From Oscheius tipulae (taxonomy: Eukaryota > Nematoda > Chromadorea > Rhabditida > Rhabditidae): DNA of 64,000 bases. This document shows, in pieces, positions 11,276 through 24,173 of this stretch. The notes beneath the pieces were generated by a model. The model was not told the DNA's origin. It made no database searches and saw only the letters and a list, made by a program, of their open reading frames with translations. Position numbers and translations under genes: made by a program. The stretch covers positions 7,429,501 to 7,493,500 of the forward strand of contig JASJZH010000002.1 of assembly GCA_037178975.1 (NCBI GenBank), read 5' to 3'. Every line of letters starts with the position of its first letter. Positions within the stretch are counted from its first letter, which is position 1.

Positions 11276-14200
11276 CTATCGGCGGGACAGGGAGAGAGGC
11301 GTTTCGCTGGAGATGTCGATGTTGAAGCGGTAGTTTCTACGGAAGTCGTCCGGCGTCATTCCGGCGTACTTAGAACTGTAGTCCTGCAAAGAATTGATTT
11401 GATATGGAAGGGAGAGGATCATCTGATATCTGGACTGACAATTAGCCTGAACAGACCCCCTTCCCTCCAAAAAGACAGCATATTTCCCTACTCATTTATC
11501 CAGCTGACATCATGTTTATGCTTGTTCAAAAACGGCTATGATCAAAGTATCAGAGCTTTTTCGGAGTCAAGACGACTTTTTCTGTCTATCTGATGTTCTG
11601 CAAAGTTATAGTCCATGATCTGCTCTATAACTTTGCAAATTATCGGAAAGTCAGACAAAGTCATCTTGACTCTGAAAAACGCAAATACGTAGTTGCGTAT
11701 TTCTTGCGTAAGGCGGTGCTTATATTAGAGCTTTTATGGTAACCTTGTTTGGAACCAAGAAGTGAATTTCTAGCTCTTTTCCAGCTGAAAGTCTTGATAT
11801 ACTTCTCAACTTCGTGGAGCACGGATAACCTTGAAAATGGCGGTACCAGATCCGAAACTTGGTTAGCAGTCACGGACTTCCAGTACAGTGAGACAAGGCC
11901 GAGCCACTTGGAATCCTTTCCGCTATTACGAGAATGGGATATGTAAACCATGCCAAAAGGGTACAAACTTTGGTAAAAAAAAAAAGATATGTCATGTTGA
12001 ATAAACCAATTTGATCTATCCTGGCCATTGAAACCGAGATGGTATTGCCTACGTAATAGTCTGTTTCTCCCTTTGATACTGGGTCAAGAAGACATTTTCA
12101 CTTCTTGATGCGAGGCAAACTTGTAGCCCAGATTAAAATCTAAAATTTTGCAGAAGCTCGAAAATGCTTTCTCCGATCTCGAAAACCGAACTAGAAGTGC
12201 TAGACTAGCGTCCCAGTTTCGCTTTCCAAGTCTTAATAATTTTCTCCTGAAACTCCAGACAAACTTTTGGTTTGCATTATACCAATTTGTCCCAATTAGC
12301 AAGGACCTTTTACCAAACTAGGACCCTTGGCACAGACAGATGATGGCTGCCCCCTTCGCTTCCCACGTCGTGCTCTACTCGCGCTCGCAGCAGCAGAGGC
12401 AAAGAGAGGACTCTCATCATCACGAGGAGCCGGATGCCCTATTCCCGCCACCGCCACAAGCAGCTCCACAACTCCCGACTCCGTCTACCCCAAGGGCCAG
12501 GACAGCTCATTGTGCTGTGATGTGAATAAAGGAGCGAACTTACTCTACTCGGAGTACTCCAGGTCTCTCTCCCTGACGGGAAGTCAAAAGTTCGACGGGA
12601 AGTATAGCTGGGGGAGAAGGCGTCTCTAGACGAGTAGCTTGGCGAAAAACTGTCACGGGATGAGTAACTGGGGGAGTAGCTGTCACGAGGAGTGTGCCAG
12701 GGAGCGGAAATGGGCACGCTGATGACTCGCTGAAAGTTGAGCGGTTTATGGGAGTACTGTAGGTTCTCAACAGTCCAGAAAACGCATTCAATATGTTAGA
12801 AGTTCGTTCCCACTCTTTGGTTATGATCAAAATCGTTGACATTCATTCAAATCACATGGAACTTACTAATATGTTCAAGAGGATGCCTTTTTCTTAAAAA
12901 CGAGAGATTGACATGGGTCAATGTCACTGTCATTAACTCACCTTCGCCGCTGCCTCCTTGACTGCTTTCTTGACAGCAGTAGCCTCGTCAGCTGTGGGAG
13001 TGACAGAATCCCTCATGGGACTGGCTGAAGCCCTTGCAAAGACATTGTCTTTGATAGAGAAGTTTCCAATCTTGTTCAGTCGCTCTGTCTTGGTTCCAGA
13101 AGGAGTAGCGTTAGAGACCTCTCCGGATGTGAACTTTTCCTTCATCTGCAGAAGTTCAGATAAGAGCCGTCTCTTTCTGTCTCTCCATCTCTCTGTCACC
13201 CTGTCGCTCTATCTCTCTTTATCCCACCTTATCAAAATTCGGATTGATCGGTCGACTCCTCCTCGGCTGCTGTTCAGGCGACGTACTGCCTGGACTGATG
13301 GAAGAGGGCGAAGGAACCGAGGCTGACGACATCGAAGAGACTGGTGAAGGAGCCTGTTCCGGCGGACTCACAGGCCTAAGTAGAGAGCCAGTCAGTGAGT
13401 CAGCAAAGATTACGAACCTCTCAGTCCTCTTGTAGCTATAGCCATTGGTTTTCTGGGTGTGCTTGGGGGTCGGAGGGGTCTCCTTGATCTCGGGCTTCGA
13501 AGAGAGCTTCTGGCGAGAAGGAGAGGCAAAGTCGGTGCTGAAAAATGAACAGTATAGTTGAGGTAGAAAGTGAGCCAACTCACTTGATAGAAAGGGGACT
13601 ACCCAGTTTAATCGAAGATGGAGACGGTAAGTCCGTCTTGATGGTCAACGGAGTGTCCACCTTCTTAGCCGAAGAGGCAGTGGTAGTTCCAGCCTTTTTC
13701 TTAGGGACGACCTTCTTCATCGGCTCCTCCTTCTTTAATTCGGTCACTTTCTTGACCTCAGGCTCCTTCTTTTCCACAATCGGTTCGGGGTTCCTCTTCG
13801 AGATGGGAGACTTCTTGACCACCACGGGTTCCGGCTCCATCTCTATTTCTGGAGAAGACTCCCTCGCACTGGAGCGTCTTCTACTGGAAGTGAATTCGAG
13901 AGTAGGACTGGCGGTCCTAGCCCTGTCCATTATGGGAGCAGCCAAATTGGAATCGGTTCGGTCCCTGTAGGGACGAGGAGTTGTGGCCCGAGGTGTCGGC
14001 TCGCGACTACGGTCACAGGGAACATTGCCCTGTCCCGGTCGTTTCAGTCCTCCGGTATCGACTACGGCCCACTTTGAGGGCTTTTGCTTCAGCTGTTCAA
14101 GTGTGGGCTTGTCCTGGTTGTTGTTTACCTGGAAGGATAGTGGTTAGTGTAGCCACAGACACGGCAGTTAGACAGCGCTTAGAGATAGAGACTCTGACCG

Positions 14201-15559
14201 ACCTCATTGAAAGGAGAAGACATTCTTGCCGGAGAAGCACGGAAATCCCTGCGAGGAAGAGTAGCACTGCCGTCGACATTCTCAGCCTGTAGCCATTTAG
14301 CAGCCATTGAAGCTGCCAATCCCTTGGGAATTTCCTCTTTTAGAGTCTGGAAGCATGGCTTGGGAAAGAGTGAGTCAAGATTGCATACCTCAGCAGTGAC
14401 TTTGAGGTTTTTCTCATCGAAAGCATAGTCGATCTTTTTGTTCTTTTCGGGCTCTGGTGTCCTGCTCCATTTGCTTCGAGGACGTTCGTCTTCGTCCGGT
14501 TCAGGGGTTCCATAGTCGGAGTATTCTCTCTCATCCGGAGTGAGGTACCTGAAAGAGGCAGAGTCATTGTCACTGTCTCTTCTAGAAGTTTCCCGAAATA
14601 ACAAACCGTTCATCTTCGGACGTGTTTCCCCTGGGCGAGAGCGTATTCGGCGTCAGCTGTCCCTTTCCTCGGCCTGAAAACATGCGTGTTAGTTGACTGA
14701 TGTCTGGAAGATGAACCTGTCGGCGAGGCTTTGGCCTTGTTGACCAGGGCAAGGACTTCTGGAGGAGGTCCAGTAGGCTCGCAGCGCTTGACAGAAGCCT
14801 GTCTCATGTCGTCGTCGACGACAAGACCCGACTTGTCATTGGTGACTGTCTTTCGGAGACGAAGTCCTCCCTGAAATTGTTTGTTTAGGGAGTTGTCTTT
14901 CTTTCTTGTCTCAGTCTTTATCTCAGAACCAACCTGAATAGACTTCAAAAGAGCACCCATGTCCTCATCCGTACGAACAGCTGCACCTCCCAGCTGCTGA
15001 AGCTTCGGATTCAACGACCTCTTTACCACAGGAGCAGCTGGAGGAGGTGGAGGTGGGGCAAAACTTCCCGGAGGTGGTGGAGGAGGTGGAGGAGCAGCGA
15101 AACTACCTGGTGGAGGAGGAGGTGGCGGTGGGACACCGCCAGCTCCCAGACCCGGAAAATCTGGAGTTGGAGCACTCTCCACCTTCTTGTCTTTCCATGA
15201 GGGACGAGGAGATGTGGCTTTAGGAACTGGAGCTGGGACTGCAGGAGGATTTTCCAGATTCTTCGACTTGTCTATGGCAGCACTAAAGTCGGCTACTTCA
15301 CCCTCAGCATGGAAGATGGGCTTTGATTTGTCGACTGTCTTTGTGGGACGGAGTTTCATACCGCCTCTGATTTCCTGAAACAGCAAAGTTTGCTATCTTG
15401 ACACAGGGATTGTGACCGTGAAATGGACAGGACATGCCTGACAGGTTAAGACAAATTTGATGGCAGTAAGACAAAGACATTTACAGAGACTAACGGTGTC
15501 TGATGTGTGTGTGAGAAACAGAAACTCACATTTAGAATAGGGTGTCCGGAGAAAGCCAT
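11276..15559 (-). CDS. Proline-rich WH2-domain actin-binding cytoskeletal protein
   Basis: Twelve exons join in phase to 768 aa: 15559-15530, 15374-14934, 14870-14717, 14673-14607, 14548-14389, 14346-14203, 14128-13584, 13537-13418, 13375-13228, 13145-12942, 12729-12544, 11383-11276. Two WH2-like actin-binding modules are seen: GHPILNEIRGGMKLRPTKTV across the first intron, and GALLKSIQ...GGLRLRKTVTNDKS across the second, resembling WIP-family WH2 (LKKTVTNDRS). Between them lie polyproline runs suited to profilin or SH3 binding. Then come an acidic YLTPDERE region, Lys/Glu-rich sequence, Ser/Pro-rich linkers and a repeated YSPSYSSRDSF unit, ending in a basic/aromatic tail (YAGMTPDDFRRNYRF). 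Actin binding follows from WH2 biology; a cytoplasmic or muscle role is inference. The last intron is 1.16 kb, the others mostly short. Confidence 0.82.
11545..11680. repeat. Imperfect inverted repeat (foldback) in the last WH2-gene intron
   Basis: Two arms of about 65 bases flank a short centre near 11613. The left arm has GAGTCAAGACGACTTT then TGCAAAGTTATAG; the right arm read backwards has GAGTCAAGATGACTTT then TGCAAAGTTATAG. Related TGCAAAGTT or TTTTGCAGAAC motifs recur near 12150, 15975 and 47220, suggesting a mobile foldback/MITE family. Confidence 0.65.
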
Positions 15560-16331
15560 CCTGCCTTAGAGGCCGGGGAGACGTGCTTGTTCCACCTGAT
15601 CACTACCCTGGAATTTGCTATATTTTGAAGACAGAAAGTATAAAAGAGGCTGAAGAAAAGAAGATCTGATTGAGATCAATCGTTACACAATGGGGAGGAG
15701 CGAGGAGGGAAAGAGCCAGGGACTTTGCCAGCTGCCCCACGGGTGTTCGTCGATCCCCCACTCATACTTTGAAGGGGGGAGAAACATCATGAACAGAAGC
15801 CGGGCTGAGATGAAAACACTCTTGAGAAAGACTAGTCAGTAAACAGAACAGCTTGACAGAAGACTGGACCGAGACTCTTCTAAAATGAGTTTTTCCCAAT
15901 TTTCTGGCCTAAAGTGACAATTTCCGGCTTCGAGATGCTTTATAAAGCTGTAACCCTTCATCTGCTCAACAATTTTGCAGAACAACGCTAAGCTTGAAAA
16001 CTCTTAAAAAAAAAGTAAAAAAAACAACAGCTATTCAAGAAATATATTTGAACTTACTACAGTTACCCGTCAGATTTGAAAATGCTTTCAAATGACTTAA
16101 AATTTCTTACCATTTTTCAAGCTATTTCATTCCATTTTCCTAATCACTTTCTGCTAATTTTTCTTCTATTTTTATTCTGCTAACTGCTAGCAAAGGTCCT
16201 AACACGATTGCGCCGCAGTCTGGCAAAAAATCTGCGCTGGCCGTCGTGTTACAGCCCTTTCAAATATGTACTTTGCCGCTCCGTCCTTCTTTTCCCTTTT
16301 TCTGCTTATAAAATAACTTTTTCCAGTCAAC
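15560..16331. other. Intergenic region between divergent WH2 and NAA40 genes
   Basis: The two genes are transcribed away from each other, so this 0.77 kb should hold both promoters. No coding sequence was seen. The part from 15900 is AT-rich with one TTTTGCAGAAC motif shared with other non-coding spots. Confidence 0.5.
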
Positions 16332-17101
16332 ATGGCTCCAGCGGAAGCGAGAAAAAAGGCGGTAAAAAAGGCCAGCAAGATGACCAAGCCCATGGCTCAA
16401 CTAGGCTGCGTTCCCAGCGAGGAGCTGAAAACAGCGAATGGGTATGGTTTTTCCTATTATATGGTAAAATTTATCTATCTTAGCGAGATTTTGAAGCTGA
16501 GCGAAAGCTGGGGCACAAATCTGGACGAAGTCCGGACGAAATGGGTCTTCCAGCTCTTCCACGACAATATGTTCGAAATGTGAGTCATACAACCTTGTTT
16601 GTAGAAATGGCCAATTTTCAGGTACAAAATGTCACAATGGGGCTACGACGCAGAGTCGAAAAAGAACGAACTTTTTTCCACAACTTCTCGATTCATTATC
16701 GTCGAGACGGAAGCGGCTGGGCCTATCGGCTTCGTCCACTACAGATTCGTCCTCGATCACGACATTCCAGCCGTCTATTGGTATTTTTTGCTCAATTTTC
16801 TTAAAAAATAAGTGATTTTTCTAGTTTTGAGCTCCAAGTAGCCGAAACTCATCAGCAAAACGGAATTGGGTCAATTCTCGTCAAAATTCTCGAAGATATG
16901 GGTAAAAAGTAGGTCATTTTTGTAATTTCCCCTTAACAGAATTGTTCAAGAGCCGGTATGATGAAGGTTCTCGCGACAGTCTTCGCCTACAACGCCAAAT
17001 CGCTCGGTTTCTTCCACAAAAACGGTTACACCGATGATGAGACCTGTCCAAATGAGGAACAGGGCCTCGATTATCTCATCCTGGGCAAGAAAATCGACTA
17101 A
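16332..17101 (+). CDS. NAA40: N-alpha-acetyltransferase 40 (NatD), histone H4/H2A N-terminal acetyltransferase
   Basis: Five exons (16332-16441, 16484-16579, 16622-16780, 16825-16908, 16951-17101) give 199 aa, all in phase. Family match: YKMSQWGYDAESKKNELF aligns with the NAA40 WYKDREKREEM region, followed by GFVHYRF, VYCFELQVAE, the acetyl-CoA loop QQNGIG (R/QxxGxG/A), KVLATVFAYNAKSLGFF and NGYTDDE. NatD acetylates the N-terminal Ser of histones H4 and H2A in nucleus and cytosol; that role is family knowledge. The basic N-terminus (ARKKAVKKASK) may be a nuclear signal. The ATG lies five bases after a TTTCCAG acceptor, consistent with trans-splicing. Confidence 0.92.
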
Positions 17102-20100
17102 AAACTGCCCCCTTTGTCACTATTTTACCTTGTTTACGGGCCAAAATGTCTCAGGTACATGCTCCCGTGACTTTCCCACTATAAAATCTCTTTAACAGGT
17201 TGGAATTTGTCTCATAAGGAGGGGGATTAGACTGGCATAAAAACAAAAACGGACAATGACCATTAGCCCGTGACAGCAGTAGATTAGCCGTCAGAAAACT
17301 GGTCTTGGAGAATGTAGCAAGCTTGAGGGGGGTTTTTGGGAGTACAAGCAGTGAAAAAGCAGCTAGGGGGAAGTGGAAGGTGTTCGTCTTATCGATAGCA
17401 GTTCGAATGAATCAGCCAGGAAGACGCTTAGGAAGGAGAGATTGGCAAATAGGGAATGTTTGGCTGAAAAAAGCGACCGATTTCTAACATTATATCTGCA
17501 ATCCAAGAGAAATATGCTTTCCTACTTTAGAGCTCTAAAATTTAGTCAAAAAACAGCAGAATTATTTTTTGTGATAGATTTTTCCTATAGCTCCATTGTA
17601 CGTACCCATTATTTTGCTGACGCGGAACTGCGTGCGTTTTTTTGTGTTGACGATAAAATCTACCGGAAATCTAGACCAGAAAAAAAGCTGATTAACGAGG
17701 GTTAGTCTGTCAAAACTGACTTATGGCCGTAAGATTACTCTTCCCCCCACTGACTGGAATAATTTCACGGGATAGATTAGTCCATGAGGCCTTGGAGGAA
17801 GTGTGTCCTCACAATCCGCGAGTAGGTAGAGAAGGTCGAACGGTAATTGCATAAGACCAGACAAAATGGGCCTGACCCAGCTGAGAGGATGGGGTGAATG
17901 AGAAACGAACTGTCAGAAAAAGAGTGAAAGAGACAGTGACAGATATAGACAGAGACAGTGAAAAAGACTGAGACAGTGACAGAGTATGAGAGACAGGGGC
18001 AGGAACAGAACTGACGTGGTAATTGCAAGCTGGCGACAGACGACCGGTCTCTATTCCACGACTGTCTTCATTCTTACTTTTGGCAACCGTCGTCGTTAGT
18101 CTGACGGAAAGTGATGGGGGGACTGGTCACCTCAAAATCTCTGGAAAGGGCTGTGGCTGAAACCACAACGTCTCTCCCCCCACACCACGAAAAGTGAAAA
18201 GAAGCGGCGAAAGTTGGGTGGAGATGAATTAACACATGTGCGTGATTATGGCAGCTTCTCTTCGCCCCTAAGAACTGGGTAAGAGTCTAGAGGTCCAGTC
18301 TACACGATTAATGTGGTCGGATGATGTACATAACGGTTGAAACTGGCCGTAATTCTGTTAAAACTACACCATTTCTGTCGGGAGAGGGGAGCAAAAAGTG
18401 AATGACAGATTGTTCACACCCCAACTCTATTTAGCTTGGAGAGGGACACGCACCCAAACAGGACAAATATAGGTTCGAGTTGGGAGATGTGAAAGGGGAC
18501 AAAGAGAAAGAGAGAGAGACAGAGACACAGAGACAGAAAGACGTGGACATAAACAGAGAGACAGATACGGAGAGACAGGGTTAAAAAGTCAGAATGATAG
18601 AGAGAGACAGACAGGAAACAGTGGCAGATATAGAGACTCCCTATACTAGTCGACAGATGGACTGACGTGCATTCAAATAAATAACCGGGGCATTATATGG
18701 CTAGTCTCCGGACTGTACACTGCCCATGAGTAAGCCTCGCTATTGAATCTAGCCTGGCCACTTAACGAGACAGAAAGCAGGGAGATAAAAGACAGATGTT
18801 GGCAATTTTGGCCCGGGAAACCAAATGTTAGCCGTCGGAGCTTTCACAAGATGCTAAAGTATTATGTTGTCTGATGACGGATGGCGTATCAATTTCTCGG
18901 GATCGCGCGCCGGGCCGGATACAGGAAGACAAGGACATCATTATTAGGGGACAACCGACATTTATTTTGGCCTTGAGGTGGACACGATTAGGCTAGGTAA
19001 AGTGGTCTCTGTCACTCACTGTCACTGTCTGTCTTTTACCTATCGGTCCGACAGTAGCTATTGAAGTTGTGAGACTCAGACAACGAGACGTTAGAAGAGC
19101 ATTGGGTAGAAAAACTTCAAAGTAAAGCTAACTCCTGATTAATTGAGAGGTCATCACAGCAGAATAATCTTATGGTGTCTTGTCCAGTCTGTCTGTGGAA
19201 TTATCTCTGTCACTGTCACCGTCTCTGTCTGTCTGTCAACGGGTTTGGAAACGCGCCAATGACTCAGAATTTGTGGAATGCAAATTCCTGTGACAGCTGT
19301 GATGATGTTCGGGCGAGACAATATTTTGAGATTTAATCGGCAAGCTAGTGGTGCCGTGGATTTCAAGGACTCTATTCGGGAAAGTGATTCAGCTGTTTAG
19401 TATATGAAATACGCAACTGGAAAAAAAGTTACAGCTGGCCCGCATGTCTAGCTGTTTGGTGCCCCGCGGCGGGGGCAGCCGTGACGCTGAAAAGTCAAGA
19501 AAAAAAGAGATAAGCCTAGTCTTCCCAGCTATAAGAGTCAAAACTTGTTTTCCGATAGAGTGAGCAGACAATTTGTCGTAGGGAAGAACACCTGATGCAC
19601 AATTGTTTCTGAAGCAACATGGATAATAAGATAGATCTGTTGATCAGCTGTTCTGAGTCGGAAATAGCGAGCAATCGACGGGGTAAAGGGGTAGGCGAAA
19701 AAGAGAGAAGATCCCAGGAGCGTCAGCACAACTGATAAGAGTTATTAAAGTGACTAAGACGATGGGTCGAGAAAGTTATTGAGCTGTTTTTGAGCCAAGG
19801 GCTCGAACTGAGGGCCAGAGGTACAAACGATAGTTTTGAAATGCAGGACAACGGCCTTAAAATTATTTTTTTGGGATGTATTACTGAGCACATAAACCTT
19901 ACGAAGCTCAACACTTTATCGTCTCTGAGGGACAAGAAACTGACAAAAAGTGACAAGAAAAATTAATTAAAAAAAAACAGCTGGAATTACAATTTTCTTG
20001 TTTGAAAGCTCGCCCAAAATTAGGAGTACGCAAAAAGTACGTGAAACAAATTTTCAGTGTAACGCGCAAGTGTAAAGTCACTTAGTTTTTGGGTAGAAGA

Positions 20101-23100
20101 CATGGGGTTGTGTCCTTTCGATGTTCCGCATACCCTGACAGGAGCAACGTTCTCCCAGAGACGCATCTCCCAAACTGACTTGACTTGCAAAAAGTAATTG
20201 CGGTCATAAAGTATGTACTACAAATTGGCAATTAGGTCTTCAGACAGACACACACACAGACTTTTGGGCATTTTGTACTAGATCATGTTTTGGATCATAA
20301 AAATCCTCCGAAAGAGGACTTGGGAGGAAGAGGCAATCAGAAAGTTCGGCCATTAAGTGGTATGGCTCTGTTTAGAGAATCTCTGAAATCCTGCGGAGAC
20401 ACAGCCAAAGTATAAATAAAGCAATTAGCATGTTTCTTAAAAAAGTACAGCCCATTTCCAGTTCAGACAACCTGACTAACAGCTCGAGAATGTTTCGCGA
20501 AACAATGTGTGTGCCTGAAAGTGCGGCTCGCTAACCCCCAATGGCAGAGAAATTATGGAGGAATGGGAGCTATGAAAGAAATTGAGACCTTGACTCCTTT
20601 TCAGAGACCTAGAGGTACCTTATGACGACCGGGTTGGCCTTTAGGATACGTAGGCGCGGTGACAGGTGTGTGTAGACACACACATAGGTCTCTGACTCAC
20701 AAGACACAGTCGAAATATACAGGCTGCCTGGAGGCAAGTCAATATGAATAGGTACAGGGTCGGGACCTCGGAATGAAGTATAAGGGGGCAAATAAAGGAC
20801 AGGAAATGCGTACAGAAGACACAAGACAAAACAGTGGGGAGGACATGGCGAGGGCGAAAGGCGGCAAACAAGAGATAGAGGAACACGGGCGTGTGCCGGA
20901 AACATCTCATGAACAGCTGAGGTTAGGGTTTGAGGCTCGAGCTCGTATAATCATAGGCAAAATGTTGTGACTGCGTCACTCCATGAGACATTACACTCTC
21001 GTCGAAAACGTAGCAGATGCATACATAGCCATGTCTAAGGAGTTGGGGCAATGAGGGGGTGGGTCAATAGAAAGATGAACAGTAGAGATCAGTTGATCTG
21101 ATGTACTTTGAGCTGAAAGTGGGGAAAGGGAGAGAGACGGAGTAACAGAGACAGGGAGCTACCCCTCAAAGAGACAGAGAGACAGAAAATCAGAAGGTCA
21201 GAAGAACAGAGAGACGGAGAGACAGAAAGACAGAGAGACTGAGAGACAGAGAAGGCTGCAGATAACGTCTAAAGTGCAGGTTGAGCTGTAAGTCGATCCA
21301 ATGCAAATATTAGAAAAAGAGCTTAGGTGTTGGTTTAGCTTATAGAAACAATGTGTCTCACTTCCCGCTAACTTCAAATTCGGACATCTCTCTCGACCCA
21401 CTTGAACCGTTGATTAATCACTCCAATCTAAACTCAGAAAAAAGTCTGCGCCAGAAACTGACACCTTGTTCCAAATAGGGGGATGCTAATTGCTATCGGT
21501 CATTTTTTGCCAGGAAGACATAAAGAAAGAAGCTTGTTGGAGGAGAAAAGCCTCTTATGCGGCTGCTGCACAAGTTGGCAAACAGCGGAACTGGACAGTT
21601 ATGAGCCTCACGGTAGTGGATTCACACGCAACTGAGACCGAGAGGCTGGTCTGTGTGGGAGAAAAAAGATGGAGGGAATTTTTCTGAGGCTAGGAGTGAA
21701 TACAGATAATGATCGTTGAACTGTGAAAGTAGTGGTCACTCACTCTCTCTCTCTATTGTCACAAACCAAAACCAGTTTGAGCCGAAAGTCAGCCGCGGGA
21801 GTGCCGTACACGGCTGGATTATTGTCGGTCAGTTAGCGTAGAGGGTGTTCCCTCTATACCACTGAACCGGTCACTGTAGGGGAAAGTTGCAGATTGTCTC
21901 TCTCTCGGAGGAAATGAAGCAAATAATAATAGGAATTCTGTGCCCAGTTTGAAACATTAATTCGGAGGACAGGTGGCCGGGAGGAAGATTGCTATCTGGC
22001 TATAGCCGACGCAGACCGACACCTCATTCCACGGGTTTGTAAACCGGGCACAGGAATGGCAGAGGATCCGGGAAGGGAATGATACGTACTTGTCACCGAG
22101 GCAAAGGATAAAAACCAGGATTGTACCTTTGTCACTTGTCACTGTCACTGTGCAGAGCAAGCAACGGCAAGAAGTCCTTTCAAGCCCGCGCCGAAATGGT
22201 ACGGGACGCCCGGGACGACAGGCTTCAGACGTTCACACGGGGTACTGTGATATTTTAGAGCACATAAATTTAATTTATACTTCTGACTGTTTAGTTGCAA
22301 CTAGAGAAGTTCTGAGTCATCTGCTTTTATTTTTGCAGTCATACTTCGGAACAGTGATTCTCACAGGATGCGTAAGTATAACAAAAATGCCTAATGTAAC
22401 ACAAAAATGCAGCCTAGATCCAGTCAAAAGTTGGCCAACCGGTATATCCACAGTTCGAGAAAAAAACTCGCTCCTAATGTTTTATGAGGTGAGGAGAGCG
22501 ATGGCTACGCTACGGGGTGACAAACAGTCTCAGCCTGCCGTAAAGAAAACGGAACTCTCGAAACCTAACAGTTCTCAAGAGAGGGTGGCAGGGGGTTCTT
22601 TCTGGTTAGCCCTGAAAGATTTCCGCACCGTCTCACACATCAAGGGGGCGAAATGCAAATCAGAACAAAAGCGAAGGTGAATGACCTTTAGCTGAAAAAG
22701 TTCCTCGGTATGGGTCTCTCGCCTAGGAGAACCGGGCAGATGTGGAGTACTAGGAAAAGTTAAAGGAAGAAACAGTTTCTTTCCGTCTCCTGTCGGCGCC
22801 GCCGGGCTGACGCGTGGAAAACATTAAATCAAACAATACCAGGCATCAATCGGACAAAATGAATCAGCAGAGAAGAGCTGAAAAGGGAAGGGACGTTTCT
22901 AAAGTTTAGTCGAAAACCGTTCTTACAAAAGAAACTCCACGCTGTCAAAGGCAAAAATGAGAAAAGAACGCGCCTGGCTCTCCTCCGAAAATTACGATCA
23001 CGCTGTTTGTCCAGCGGATTTCCGGGAGCGGAAAAGAAAAGCGTGAAAAGTGAGCAAAACAGAAAGATACGAGCACAGAATATGACAAGCTTCGGTAAGT

Positions 23101-23840
23101 TCTAGATTACACAGAATCCCGAACACCCTTCTTTCGTGGAATTCGACCTCGCTGCGGGAGGTCGTCTCCTTGATAGTCTCATCAAGAGGGGAGAAAATAC
23201 AACCATGTGAACTTGGCGCAAGTCGTGTTTTGCCCTCCGGGAATGGCTACCTAGGCCCCCTAGGACCGGCCGCCCTCCGCGTCTTAATAATGCAAACAGT
23301 GCAACACTTGACGATGCTCGGCCATTGTGCCATCTTTTGGAAAGACGAGAAGATAATGAAATAGAGTGACAAGGAGGAATGATGACGCAATTAGACCCAA
23401 ACTGTGCTCTAGTTATTTTAGGTATGGGTAAAGTGGCATTGACTCAAAGATGTTCCCAAATTAAATGGCGCCGCCCTTTTGGTAATCAGAAGATATCATT
23501 AAACTGTGGAAAAACACAAACGGTATTTATAAAACGCTGCATGAGTATGACTGAAATTTCAGATAGGAGATTTTTCTATTATGTATCGTCAACTTGAATT
23601 GCCGAAATTATAACAACAATAAAGACTGTTTTAACAATTTAATAGTTAGTAGCCGTTCATTTTTAAGCCAGCCTGAGCATGTTTGCGCAGCTATTGTTTT
23701 CGTTCCAATAGTAATTATTGAACTTATCACACAGTGCATTGAAATGCAAAATATACATTGAGTGCAGAACGTGGAGTATACTTTGATACAAAAATTTATA
23801 TTGCTATGCCTTTATCATGCTAGAGTCATTTTCAAGTTCA
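17102..23840. other. Long intergenic region without recognisable genes
   Basis: About 6.7 kb. Open frames on both strands are short or compositionally biased (including a 196-codon plus frame ending at 22680) and match no family I know. GACAGAGAGACAGA tracts lie near 17920-18000, 18500-18620 and 21130-21255. A plus frame at 23379-23597 is followed by AATAAA at 23618, but nothing else supports a gene. Confidence 0.5.
21120..21255. repeat. GACAGA-type degenerate tandem tract
   Basis: Runs of AGAGACAGAGAGACAGAAAGACAG; the reverse complement of the TCTCTGTC tracts seen in many introns of this window. Confidence 0.7.
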
Positions 23841-23925
23841 ATCGAAAATGAGAGTTACGGAAACGTATATTGTCGAGACATGTACCAAAATAAGTACAGT
23901 AAAGTGCAGAACGTGGAGTTCCAGA
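23740..23925. repeat. Direct repeat of about 145 bases spacing
   Basis: GTGCAGAACGTGGAGT occurs near 23762 and again near 23904. Flanking sequence is also similar (ATACATTGA / GTACAGTAA before, ACAAAAATTT / CCAAAATTTG after), suggesting a partial tandem duplication. Confidence 0.5.
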
Positions 23926-24173
23926 CCAAAATTTGTTCATGTTTCTGGAAAAAGGTGTGACGACGATTGTTCGGGCTGTAGTGAGGTGAGTCTCGCCCTT
24001 AGGTGCGTGTTTGTACAGTCAGAAATGGGCATTGGCCCGGCCCTCATTCCCGCGCAAATATAGACTGACCGGTACTTATTTCTAGGCACCCCCTCCGATT
24101 AGACACGATTCTTTTTCTATTCAGTCCGGAACCTTGCGTCTCCAGCTGACAAAACAGCCACGGGGGCTCGTAC

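Noticed and set aside
17900-18620. CRISPR-like regular repeats
   Set aside because: The units are degenerate GACAGA microsatellite without unique spacers, and this is eukaryotic DNA.
20609-20910. Overlapping minus frames rich in Pro/Leu
   Set aside because: Random-looking hydrophobic sequence with no signal peptide logic, splice sites or homologue recognised.
22090-22680. 196-codon plus-strand frame
   Set aside because: No recognisable domain, no flanking exons with matching phase, and it starts in repetitive CACTGTCACTG sequence.
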